Made by a program: the position numbers and the translations under genes. From Trueperaceae bacterium (GTDB lineage: Bacteria; Deinococcota; Deinococci; Deinococcales; Trueperaceae): a stretch of 10,775 bases of DNA. Below, in pieces: positions 1 to 6,674 of this stretch. Every line of letters starts with the position of its first letter. Position 1 is the stretch's first letter. The DNA is taken from positions 1-10,775 of the forward strand of contig SKSV01000292.1 in assembly GCA_007122815.1 (NCBI GenBank), in the 5' to 3' direction. Below the pieces are notes generated by a model, which saw only the letters and a list, made by a program, of their open reading frames with translations, had not been told where the DNA came from and did no database searches.

Positions 1-172
1 GACCAGGTGGGGCCGCGTCGCCGGCGAGGCCGCGCGCCGTGGCCGCACCGTGTCTGCGATCGACGGTCTGCTGCTCGCGACGGCGGCCCGTTACCACCTG
101 GCGCTGGTCACGCACAACGTCGCTGACGTCGAGGGCTACGGTGTGGCGATCGTCAACCCGTGGGATGGGTGA
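1..172 (+). CDS. PIN-domain protein, C-terminal fragment (VapC/FitB-like toxin)
   Basis: This is the last ~56 codons of a gene that enters from the left edge; the frame starts at base 2 and ends at the TGA at 170-172. The visible end has the order typical of VapC/FitB-like PIN ribonucleases: an acidic residue in AIDGLLLATA, then LALVTHNVADVEGYGV, then a terminal NPW. Family knowledge: these are Mg2+-dependent RNases, usually the toxin of a type II toxin-antitoxin pair, with the antitoxin gene immediately upstream. The N-terminal acidic residues and any antitoxin are outside the window, so activity and pairing cannot be judged. It runs opposite to the neighbouring binding-protein gene and is probably unrelated to the catabolic locus. 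Confidence 0.8.
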   Translation, partial: TRWGRVAGEAARRGRTVSAIDGLLLATAARYHLALVTHNVADVEGYGVAIVNPWDG

Positions 173-274
173 GCTGCGGGCGCCACGCTCGAGCCCTTGA
201 CCAGCGGTACCGGTGCCGGCCACCAGAGAGACGGCGTCAAGACGTGGCTCCTGGGTGCAGCGCGTGACCACACG

Positions 275-309
275 GATGCGCGTGGGACCTCGTTCGTCCC
301 ACGCGCATC
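275..309. terminator. Perfect 14-bp hairpin between convergent genes
   Basis: GATGCGCGTGGGAC (275-288) and GTCCCACGCGCATC (296-309) are exact reverse complements with a 7-base loop. The hairpin lies between the stop of the plus-strand PIN gene (172) and the stop of the minus-strand binding protein (353), where a shared bidirectional terminator is expected. Neither side has a clear run of T, so it is not a textbook intrinsic terminator. It could instead be a 3'-end stabilising structure. Apart from this hairpin I see nothing in 173-352. Confidence 0.6.
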
Positions 310-352
310 TTGTCGCCGCCATCAGCGGCCTGCATCGGTGTCGAGCGGTCGG

Positions 353-1912
353 TCAGTTGCCGATGGTCACGCCACGCAGGTCGAGCGAGTCCTGGGGGTC
401 GACGACGAAGCCCTGGATCGAGTCCTTGGCGCCGATGTTGCTCTGGACGTGGAACAGCGGGTGGCGGTGCTGCCACAGCTTGTTGTACTCGCCCATGACC
501 TCGTACGCGGCCAGGCGCTCTTCGAGCGGCGCGGGCGACTGCGAGATCGAGAACGCCTCGTCGTACTCCGGCGTGCAGTCGATCGCGTACCAGGCACGGA
601 CCGTCTGGAAGCACAGCGGACGGTTCTGGAGGTAGCCGACCTCGCCGGTCCGGATGCCAGAGCCGGTGGTCCACATCTCGGTGAGGGGGGGCAGGCCGTC
701 TTCCTTCCAGCGCAGAGCGCCGGTGTTGAGGGCCGAGGTGAACGCCGCGGCGTCCACGCGCTCGAGCGTCAGATCGATGCCGACGCGGCGGAGTTGGAGT
801 TGCACCACCTGGAGGGCGTCGATCTCGCCGGCCGTCACACCGCGCGTGAGCACGTTGAGCGTCAGCCGCTCACCGTCGCGCGAACGGATGCCGTCGCTGC
901 CGACCGTCCAGCCGTCTTCGTCGAGCAGGCGGCGGGCCTCCTCCGGGTCGAAGGGGAGCGAGTGATCGAAGTAGCCGACCGACTCGGGCGGGCCGTGGCC
1001 GAAGGCCGGGACGCCGTTCTCGCCGATCACGGTGCTGATCTGGTTGCGGTCGATGGCGTGAGCGATCGCATAGCGGACGTTCTCGGTCAGGCGCGGGTGC
1101 TTGATGTTGCTCTCGAGGAACAGGGTGCGGAACGTGGGCGTACGGAACACCTGCATGTTCTGCGCGCGCTCGATCAGGCCCATCTGGTCGGCCGGGACCG
1201 TGAAGGCCATGTCGATCTCGCCGGTCAGCAGCGCCAGGACGCGCGCGCTCTCGTCGGGGATCGACTGGAACACGACGCGGTCGACGCCGGCGCCGACGGG
1301 GCCCCAGTAGTCGTCGTTGCGTTCGAGCACCACGCGCTCGCCTGGATCCCAGCGCACGAACTTGAAGGCGCCGGTACCGCTCGGGCTCTGGCCGTAGTTG
1401 GCCTCGCCGACGGCGAGGTAGTGCTCCATGTCGACGATCATGAAGAGCGCGGCGCCGAGGATGTTCAGGAAGATGAAGTTGGGCTCGTTGAGCGTGACGT
1501 CGAGCGTGTACTCGTCGACGACCTCGAGCGACTCGAACGCCGTCAGCAGACCGGCGGCGATGCCGGGCGCCTCGGGGTTCAACATCGTCTCGAAGTTCCA
1601 CTTGACGACCTCGGCGTTGAAGAGGTTGCCGGTGTGGAAGGTCACGCCTTCTTGGAGGTAGAAGCGCCAGGTGACGCCGTCCTCGAGCAGTTCCCAGTCG
1701 CGGGCGAGCATGGGCACCAGTTCGAGGTCGGGGCCGTAACGCATGAGGCCCTCGTGAATCTGATACGTGACCTCGGCCGTCAGGTTGTTCGCCTGGCGGA
1801 ACGGGTTCATGTCGTTCACGTCGCCTGCGCGGCCGATCGTGAGGGTGGTCTGGGCCGCGGCGAAGCCGAGGACCAGAAGGATCGTGCCGAAGGCTATGAG
1901 CCTCTGGAGCAT
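353..1912 (-). CDS. ABC transporter solute-binding protein A, family 5 (DppA/OppA type)
   Basis: Predicted 519-residue periplasmic or cell-surface binding protein that captures a solute for an ABC importer. The N-terminus is a signal peptide (basic MLQR, hydrophobic residues 6-18, then AAA before Gln21) with no lipobox Cys, so secretion rather than lipidation is expected. Family 5 features are visible: DGVTWRFYLQEGVTFH early, the FNAEVVKWNFE segment, SGTGAFKF.RW, ERNDDYW, and LPFDPEEARRLLDEDGW in the C-terminal lobe. Length fits the family (about 500-550). The start at 1912 is fixed by AGGAGG at 1921-1926, eight bases upstream. It is a close paralogue of the second binding protein (4914-6491): 74 of the first 93 mature residues match by hand count. 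It has its own promoter and operator (1987-2043) and no adjacent permease of its own. The family also transports oligosaccharides, opines and nickel, so the ligand is unknown. Confidence 0.95.
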   Translation of the reverse strand: MLQRLIAFGTILLVLGFAAAQTTLTIGRAGDVNDMNPFRQANNLTAEVTYQIHEGLMRYGPDLELVPMLARDWELLEDGVTWRFYLQEGVTFHTGNLFNAEVVKWNFETMLNPEAPGIAAGLLTAFESLEVVDEYTLDVTLNEPNFIFLNILGAALFMIVDMEHYLAVGEANYGQSPSGTGAFKFVRWDPGERVVLERNDDYWGPVGAGVDRVVFQSIPDESARVLALLTGEIDMAFTVPADQMGLIERAQNMQVFRTPTFRTLFLESNIKHPRLTENVRYAIAHAIDRNQISTVIGENGVPAFGHGPPESVGYFDHSLPFDPEEARRLLDEDGWTVGSDGIRSRDGERLTLNVLTRGVTAGEIDALQVVQLQLRRVGIDLTLERVDAAAFTSALNTGALRWKEDGLPPLTEMWTTGSGIRTGEVGYLQNRPLCFQTVRAWYAIDCTPEYDEAFSISQSPAPLEERLAAYEVMGEYNKLWQHRHPLFHVQSNIGAKDSIQGFVVDPQDSLDLRGVTIGN

Positions 1913-1986
1913 ACGTCGTACCTCCTGGAGTGGTGCGTGCGTGAACGGGATCGGATGTGCGCCCGATCTAGCCTAGGCGACGCACA

Positions 1987-2001
1987 TGAAATCGCGTTTC
2001 A
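1987..2001. promoter_or_regulatory. Operator copy 1, putative IclR-family site
   Basis: TGAAATCGCGTTTCA, one of three identical 15-bp copies in the window. Its TGAAA/TTTCA arms form an inverted repeat around a 5-base centre, like KdgR-type operators of the IclR family. It starts 13 bp downstream of the -10 box of the promoter at 2015-2043, so a bound protein would cover about +8 to +22 and should repress. The regulator is inferred to be the IclR protein at 8781-9587. Confidence 0.75.
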
Positions 2002-2014
2002 CTCAGCAACGTTC

Positions 2015-2043
2015 AGCGTAGCGCCGGACCGCGTCCATGTCAA
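2015..2043 (-). promoter_or_regulatory. Sigma70 promoter for binding protein A
   Basis: Read on the minus strand: TTGACA (2038-2043), 17-bp spacer, TACGCT (2015-2020). The -35 is a perfect consensus and the -10 has the key T, A and final T. The predicted start is near 2008, giving a leader of about 95 bases before the ATG at 1912. The same two boxes with the same spacer recur at 6605-6633 in front of the paralogous binding-protein gene. Confidence 0.75.
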
Positions 2044-2080
2044 TCGGCCAAGCGCACCACGAGGACACACGGCGCGTCCA

Positions 2081-2106
2081 CGGTCGAACGTGACGGTCGA
2101 ACGTGA
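2081..2106. repeat. Two tandem 13-bp repeats
   Basis: CGGTCGAACGTGA occurs twice head to tail (2081-2093 and 2094-2106). Each unit contains TCGA flanked by partly matching CG arms, so each is itself a weak palindrome. The pair lies just after the SDR 1 stop (2130) and roughly 73-98 bases upstream of the predicted start site of the binding protein A promoter. That is a possible activator position, but no binding protein can be named. Confidence 0.5.
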
Positions 2107-2129
2107 ACACGCCGACGGGCGCGCTCGGC

Positions 2130-2951
2130 TTAATCGCGCTTCTTGCCCGTCACCCAGTCGTAACGGATGTCTTCGTCCAAGATCTCCTTGGGCGCCCGCG
2201 AGCCGACACCGGCGGCGCCGTCGACCTCCCAGACCGCCCCAGTCACGTAGCTCGAGTACTCCGAGGCAAGGAACAGGACGACGTTGGCGACCTCTTCGGG
2301 CTCGCCAGCGCGCGCGAGCGGCAACATCGGGATGCGCTTTTCGAGGCCCGCCTTCATGCCCGGTGGCAGGGGCTTGGGCTGCGTGTCGATCAAGCCGGGG
2401 CTGACGGTGTTGACGAGGATGTCGTAGGGCGCCAGGGCGATGGCCGCCACGCGGCCGAGCGCCTCTGTTGCGGCCCGACTCGAGGCGTAGGCGGCGGCAC
2501 CGGCGCCGCCGGTCTTGGCCGAGCCAGAGGAGAAGTTGACGATCCGGCCTTTGCGCTCACCCTTGATCATCGCTCGGCCGGCGGCCTGTGTCATCAGGAA
2601 GGTGCCGCGACAGTTGACGGCGTACACGGTGTCCCACACCTCGACGGAGTAGTCGAGGAACGACTGCTGCGGTGCCACGGCGGCGTTGTTGACGCAGACG
2701 TCGAGGCCGCCGAAGCGCTCGACGGCGGTGTCGACGATGCTGTTGGCGCCGTCGACCGCGCTGATGTCGGCGACGATGGGCACCACGTGCTCGCCGTGGC
2801 CGGCGCAGGTCTCGAGCAGGCCGGCCTCGTCGCGGTCGGCGGCGACGATGCCGGAGGCACCGGCGTCGACGAACGCGTGGACGAGCGAGCGGCCGACGCC
2901 GCGCGCGGCTCCGGTCACGATGACGGTCTTGCCTTCGAAGCGGATATCCAT
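2130..2951 (-). CDS. SDR-family oxidoreductase 1 (variant Tyr-x-x-x-Arg active site)
   Basis: 273-residue classical short-chain dehydrogenase/reductase, expected to be a cytosolic NAD(P)-dependent alcohol/ketone oxidoreductase. The cofactor loop TGAARGVG is at 13-20, Asp39 at the end of the second strand favours NAD(H), NNAA is at 88-91, Ser142 and Tyr155 are in catalytic positions, and SPG follows at about 184-186. The usual catalytic Lys four residues after Tyr is Arg159 (codon CGG). A roughly 25-residue C-terminal tail ending IRYDWVTGKKRD is shared with SDR 2. The start at 2951 is set by GGAGG at 2959-2963. The gene begins 38 bases after the permease C stop, so it is probably the last gene of the transport operon. 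Substrate is unknown; Arg for Lys may lower or alter activity. Confidence 0.93.
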   Translation of the reverse strand: MDIRFEGKTVIVTGAARGVGRSLVHAFVDAGASGIVAADRDEAGLLETCAGHGEHVVPIVADISAVDGANSIVDTAVERFGGLDVCVNNAAVAPQQSFLDYSVEVWDTVYAVNCRGTFLMTQAAGRAMIKGERKGRIVNFSSGSAKTGGAGAAAYASSRAATEALGRVAAIALAPYDILVNTVSPGLIDTQPKPLPPGMKAGLEKRIPMLPLARAGEPEEVANVVLFLASEYSSYVTGAVWEVDGAAGVGSRAPKEILDEDIRYDWVTGKKRD

Positions 2952-2989
2952 CAAAGAACCTCCAGGTCGGTCGTTGCGGCAGCGCTCGA

Positions 2990-3853
2990 TCACTCGCTCG
3001 ACGTCGTGGCCTTGCGCAACTGCGGGTTGAGCGCGTCGCGGAGGCTGTCGCCGAGCATGTTGAGCGCGAGGACGAGCACCATGATGGCCATGCCGGGGTA
3101 GATGGCCATGTAAGGGGCGGAGAGGAAGAAGCGCTGGCCGCTCGAGATCATGCCGCCCCACGATGGGAACGGCGGCTGCACGCCGAGGCCCAGGTAACTG
3201 AGCCCGGCCTCGGCCAGGATCGCGCGGGCGAGTTGCGCCGTCGAGAAGACCAACAGCGAGGACAGCAGCATCGGCGTGACATGCTTGATGATCACGCGCA
3301 GATGGTTCGCGCCCAGCGCGCGAGCGGCCGAGATGTAGTCGCGCTCCAGGACGGACAACACCTCGCCGCGCACCAAGCGGGCGTAGCCGGGTATCCCGCC
3401 GATGCCGATCGCGATCATCGTGTTGGTCAGTCCTGGTCCGAGGAACGTGATGACGGCCAGGGCGAGGAGGATGCCGGGGAACGCGAGCAGCACGTCGACG
3501 ACGCGCATGAGGGTGGCGTCGACCCAACCGCCGAAGTAGCCGGCGGCCACGCCCATCACGAAGCCGAACACCAGGCCGATCGCGACCGCGACGAAGCCCA
3601 CCGTCATCGCCACGCGGGCGCTCACGAGCATGCGGCTGTAGATGTCACGGCCGATCTCGTCGGTGCCGAACCAATGCTCGGCCGACGGCGCCTGGCGCGG
3701 CAGCGTCAGCATCTCGATCTCGCTGTAGGGAGCGAGCTGCGGGCCGAACGCGGCGACGACGACGTAGAGCAGCGTGACGAAGAGCGACAGCTGGGCGATG
3801 CGGCTGCCGACGACCTCGCGGAGGAGCGGGTTGGAGCGTATGACGGCGCGCAT
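2990..3853 (-). CDS. ABC transporter permease C (DppC/OppC type)
   Basis: 287-residue inner-membrane subunit of a family 5 importer. It has an N-terminal membrane segment (about residues 20-37), then the DppC-type signature HWFGTDEIGRDIYSR (60-74), then about five further hydrophobic segments. The cytoplasmic coupling loop, DYISAARALGA to KHVTP (about 172-194), is where the ATPase docks. SYLGLGVQPP..SWG (219-233) is also typical of the family. Its ATG shares one base with the TGA of permease B (TGATG), which implies translational coupling and paired assembly. Length is usual for the family. No ATPase gene follows; SDR 1 does. Confidence 0.95.
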   Translation of the reverse strand: MRAVIRSNPLLREVVGSRIAQLSLFVTLLYVVVAAFGPQLAPYSEIEMLTLPRQAPSAEHWFGTDEIGRDIYSRMLVSARVAMTVGFVAVAIGLVFGFVMGVAAGYFGGWVDATLMRVVDVLLAFPGILLALAVITFLGPGLTNTMIAIGIGGIPGYARLVRGEVLSVLERDYISAARALGANHLRVIIKHVTPMLLSSLLVFSTAQLARAILAEAGLSYLGLGVQPPFPSWGGMISSGQRFFLSAPYMAIYPGMAIMVLVLALNMLGDSLRDALNPQLRKATTSSE

Positions 3854-4770
3854 CAGTATCGGATCCTCGGGTCGACGACGGCGTACAGCATGTCGACGAG
3901 CAGGTTGACGAGCACGTAGATGATGGCGATCACGAGGATCGCGCCCTGCACCGTGGCGTAGTCGCGGTTGAAGATGCTGTTGACCAGCAGCCGGCCGATG
4001 CCCGGGAACGAGAACACCGACTCGGTGAGAACCGAACCGGCGAGCAGGTTGCCGAGGTTGAGCCCGAGCACGGTCACGATCGCGATGCCGGCGTTGCGAA
4101 GGCCGTGCTTGTACACGACCACCCAACCCGCCAGGCCCTTGGCCCGAGCGGTGCGGATGTAGTCCTGTTCGAGCGTGTCGAGCATGCTGGAGCGTGTGAG
4201 CCGGGCGATCAGGCCCGTAGAGAACGTACCCAACGTGATGCCGGGCAGGATGAGGTGGCGCCAGGTACCCGTGCCGAACGACGGCAACCAGCCGAGATAG
4301 AGGCTGAACAGCAAGATCATCAAGAGTCCGAAGAAGAAGTTGGGGATCGACACGCCGATCAACGCGACCAGTCGCGCGATGCCGTCGATCGCCGTATCGC
4401 GGCGAACCGCCGAGACGATGCCCAGCGGCACCCCCAACACGATGGTCACGATCATCGCCACCAGCGCCAACTGGCCGGTATAGACCAACGCCTGGCCGAT
4501 CAGCGTGGTCACCTTGTAGCCCAGGATGTACGACGTGCCCAAGTCGCCCTGCACGGCACGGAGTGCGTACAGTCCGAACTGGACGGGGAGGCTGCGATCG
4601 AGGCCGAGACGGGTCCTCGTCGCTTCGATCATCGCCTGGGTGGCGTCCTCGCCGGCGGCGAGCTCCGCCGGATCGCCCGGCGTGAAGCGCGTGACGGCGA
4701 AGGTGATGAGGAGGACCCCGAACAACACCGGGATCAACTGGAGCATGCGCTTGCCGATGAAGACCAGCAT
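3853..4770 (-). CDS. ABC transporter permease B (DppB/OppB type)
   Basis: 305-residue inner-membrane subunit that pairs with permease C. It begins with the usual N-terminal helix (IGKRMLQLIPVLFGVLLITF), followed by FTPGDPA (29-35), ANK-free loop residues ending GDLGTSY (75-81), and about five more membrane segments. The coupling loop is EQDYIRTARAKGL to KHGLRNA (201-227), and the protein ends DPRIRY as in DppB homologues. The chosen ATG at 4770 has GAAGG at 4781-4785, a weaker site than that of the binding proteins. The 143-base gap to binding protein B holds a strong hairpin, so this gene is likely expressed below the binding-protein level from the same message. Confidence 0.95.
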   Translation of the reverse strand: MLVFIGKRMLQLIPVLFGVLLITFAVTRFTPGDPAELAAGEDATQAMIEATRTRLGLDRSLPVQFGLYALRAVQGDLGTSYILGYKVTTLIGQALVYTGQLALVAMIVTIVLGVPLGIVSAVRRDTAIDGIARLVALIGVSIPNFFFGLLMILLFSLYLGWLPSFGTGTWRHLILPGITLGTFSTGLIARLTRSSMLDTLEQDYIRTARAKGLAGWVVVYKHGLRNAGIAIVTVLGLNLGNLLAGSVLTESVFSFPGIGRLLVNSIFNRDYATVQGAILVIAIIYVLVNLLVDMLYAVVDPRIRY

Positions 4771-4841
4771 CGGTCGTTACCCTTCGTGAGCGCGGTGGAG
4801 TCTGCCGTCGCCGGTAGCGTACGGCACGAAACGTGGCGTCA

Positions 4842-4880
4842 GTCGCGCGCGCGGAGCCGAGTTGGCTCCACGCGCGCGAC
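4842..4880. promoter_or_regulatory. Long intercistronic hairpin between binding protein B and permease genes
   Basis: The arms at 4842-4858 and 4864-4880 pair over 17 positions, 16 exactly and one as a wobble-type mismatch, around a 5-base loop. The structure starts 33 bases after the binding protein B stop and lies well before the permease B start. There is no T-run, so it resembles the structures between malE and malF or in other ABC operons. Those structures cause partial termination or protect the upstream message from 3' decay. The effect expected here is more binding protein than permease. Confidence 0.7.
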
Positions 4881-4913
4881 CGGTCGCGGTGGGGTGCGGC
4901 AGCCCAGTCGGGA

Positions 4914-6491
4914 TCAGTTCCCGACCGACACGCCGCGCAGATCGAGCGCGTCCTGCGGGTTCACGACGAAGCCCGAGATCGAGTCCTTGGCCGCGATGTT
5001 GACCTGCACGTGGAAGATCGGCACGCGGGCCTGCCACTCGGCGGTCCACTCGCCGAGCACCTCGTAGGCCGCCTGGCGCTCCTCGATCGACAGCGGCATC
5101 TGCGAGCGAGCGAACGCCTCGTCGTACTCGGGCGTGCACTCGATCATCGTCCAGTTGCGGACGGTCTGCTCGCACATGGGGCGGTTCATCAGGTAACCGA
5201 CCTCGCCGGTGCGGATGCCGGCGGCGGAGGTCCACATCGAGTGCGTGGGCACCGTGCGGTTCTCGGCCCAGGCGGTGGCGCCGTCGTTCATCGTGCCGAC
5301 CCAGGCAGCGGTGTCGACGCGCTCGATGGTCATCTCGACGCCGACGGCGCGCAGCTGCAGCTGGATGACCTGCAGCGCCTCGATCTCACCAGGGGTCACG
5401 CCACGGGCGAGGTTCGCGAGGCTCAGCCGCTCGCCATCCTTGTAGCGGAAGCCGTCGTTGCCGAGCGTCCAGCCTTCGGCGTCGAGCAGTTCGGCCGCGC
5501 GCTCGGGGTCGAAGGGGAGGGTGTGATCGTAGAAGCCGAGCGTTCCGGGAGGGCCGTGGCTGTAGGCAGGGCTGCCGTTGTCGCCGATGATGGTGCTGAT
5601 CTGATCACGGTCGATGGCGTGGGAGATGGCGTGGCGCACGTCGCGCGTGAGGAACGGGTGCTGTGTGACCATCTCGAGGAACACGGTGCGCAGGGTGGGC
5701 GTGCGCCAGACCTGCAGGCCGCCGGTGCCCTCGAGGGCGTCCATCTGCTCGGCGGGGACGCCGAAGATCATGTCGACTTCGCCGGTGCGCAGCGCCAGGA
5801 CGCGCGAGCTCTCTTCTGGGATGACCTCGAACACGACGCGGTCGACCTCGGCGCCGACGTCGCCCCAGTAGTCGTCGAACTTCTCGAGCACCACACGCTG
5901 GCCAGGGTTCCAGCTGACGAAGCTGAACGGGCCGGTGCCGCTCGGGGTCTGCTGCGCGTAGGCGGTCTCGCCGACCTCTTGGTAATGCAGCATGTCGACC
6001 ATCATCAGCAGTGGCGCGCCGAGCGTGGCCACGAACACGACGTTCGGCTCGTGGAGCGTCACGTCGACTGTGTACTCGTCGACCACGTTGACCTCACTGA
6101 AGGCAGCGAGCAAGCCCGCGGCTACGCCCGGATCCTCCGGGTTCATCATGGTCTCGAAGTTCCACTTCACGACCTCCGCGTTGAACGGGTTGCCGCTGTG
6201 GAAGGTAACGCCCTCGCGCAGGAAGAAGCGCCAGGTCACGCCGTCGTCGAGCAGCTCCCACGAGGTCGCGAGCTGCGGAACGAGTTCGAGGTCGGGCGTG
6301 AAGGTGACGAGGCCCTCGTGCACCTGATAGGTGACCTCGCTGGTGAGGTTGTTGGCCTGGCGGAACGGGTTCATGTTGGTGATGTCGCCAGGGCGGCCGA
6401 TCGTCAGCGTGGTCTGGGCCATCGCGAACGACGCGAGCGCCAGCGCCGATGCCAACAGCAGCCGGGAGAGTGAGCGTAATGGGATGTGCAT
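4914..6491 (-). CDS. ABC transporter solute-binding protein B, family 5 (DppA/OppA type)
   Basis: Predicted 525-residue secreted binding protein, first gene of the operon that continues with permeases B and C and SDR 1. The signal peptide runs to about residue 25 (LLLASALALASFAMA before Gln26) and has no lipobox Cys. The family 5 pattern matches that of binding protein A: DGVTWRFFLREGVTFH, FNAEVVKWNFE, PSGTGPFSF, EKFDDYW and LPFDPERAAELLDAEGW. Start choice: ATG at 6491 has AGGAGG at 6500-6505, eight bases away; an in-frame TTG at 6509 would lie upstream of that site and is rejected. Being next to the permeases, it is the likely cognate receptor. The paralogue at 353-1912 may offer a second specificity for the same permease. 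The ligand cannot be told from sequence. Confidence 0.95.
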   Translation of the reverse strand: MHIPLRSLSRLLLASALALASFAMAQTTLTIGRPGDITNMNPFRQANNLTSEVTYQVHEGLVTFTPDLELVPQLATSWELLDDGVTWRFFLREGVTFHSGNPFNAEVVKWNFETMMNPEDPGVAAGLLAAFSEVNVVDEYTVDVTLHEPNVVFVATLGAPLLMMVDMLHYQEVGETAYAQQTPSGTGPFSFVSWNPGQRVVLEKFDDYWGDVGAEVDRVVFEVIPEESSRVLALRTGEVDMIFGVPAEQMDALEGTGGLQVWRTPTLRTVFLEMVTQHPFLTRDVRHAISHAIDRDQISTIIGDNGSPAYSHGPPGTLGFYDHTLPFDPERAAELLDAEGWTLGNDGFRYKDGERLSLANLARGVTPGEIEALQVIQLQLRAVGVEMTIERVDTAAWVGTMNDGATAWAENRTVPTHSMWTSAAGIRTGEVGYLMNRPMCEQTVRNWTMIECTPEYDEAFARSQMPLSIEERQAAYEVLGEWTAEWQARVPIFHVQVNIAAKDSISGFVVNPQDALDLRGVSVGN

Positions 6492-6499
6492 GTGGAGTA

Positions 6500-6505
6500 C
6501 CTCCT
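6500..6505 (-). promoter_or_regulatory. Ribosome-binding site deciding the start of binding protein B
   Basis: AGGAGG on the minus strand, eight bases before the ATG at 6491. It would lie inside the coding region if the in-frame TTG at 6509 were used, so it favours the ATG. The binding protein A gene has the same AGGAGG and the same eight-base spacing. Confidence 0.8.
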
Positions 6506-6576
6506 GCAAAGGGCGAGCGCGCGCGAAACACCTTCAGGGACGTGGATGGCGTTGCGTGTGCGGACGGCGGCGTGCA

Positions 6577-6591
6577 TGAAATCGCGTTTCA
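6577..6591. promoter_or_regulatory. Operator copy 2, putative IclR-family site
   Basis: TGAAATCGCGTTTCA, identical to the copies at 1987 and 8610. It begins 13 bp after the -10 box of the promoter at 6605-6633, exactly as in copy 1. The flanking bases differ from those at copy 1, so the match is limited to functional elements and is unlikely to be a leftover of recent duplication. Confidence 0.75.
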
Positions 6592-6604
6592 ATGCGCGGA
6601 TGTG

Positions 6605-6633
6605 AGCGTAGCGAGCGTCGGCGCCGGTGTCAA
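6605..6633 (-). promoter_or_regulatory. Sigma70 promoter for the transport operon
   Basis: Read on the minus strand: TTGACA (6628-6633), 17-bp spacer, TACGCT (6605-6610). The predicted start is near 6598, leaving a leader of about 107 bases before binding protein B. Box sequences, spacer length and distance to the operator equal those of the promoter at 2015-2043, while the spacer sequences differ. Confidence 0.75.
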
Positions 6634-6660
6634 CTGTGTACTTCTGGTCGGCCGGCGCCG
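6619..6660. repeat. Inverted repeat after the hydroxyacid dehydrogenase gene
   Basis: CGGCGCCGG (6619-6627) and CCGGCGCCG (6652-6660) are exact reverse complements 24 bases apart. They follow the dehydrogenase stop (6675) and could form a 3' stem, but the loop is large and holds the -35 box of the next promoter. Each arm is also nearly palindromic, which is common in GC-rich DNA. Function is doubtful. Confidence 0.3.
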
Positions 6661-6674
6661 AAGGCACGCTCCCG

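Noticed and set aside
197..2404. A 735-codon open frame on the plus strand across binding protein A.
   Set aside because: It is antisense to a clear family 5 binding protein, rich in Val/Asp/Arg/Glu as expected from the reverse of GC-rich coding DNA, and has no recognisable domain or ribosome-binding site.
2952..3527. N-terminal extension of SDR 1 up to 3527.
   Set aside because: It overlaps permease C in another frame, is Arg/His/Pro-rich, and the ATG at 2951 has its own GGAGG and starts the normal SDR fold.
4816..4844. TACGCT on the minus strand before permease B, resembling the -10 of the two strong promoters.
   Set aside because: No acceptable -35 hexamer lies 16-18 bp upstream and no operator follows it.
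4833..6473. A 546-codon open frame on the plus strand across binding protein B.
   Set aside because: Same artefact as the frame over binding protein A. The two antisense products look alike only because the sense genes are paralogues.
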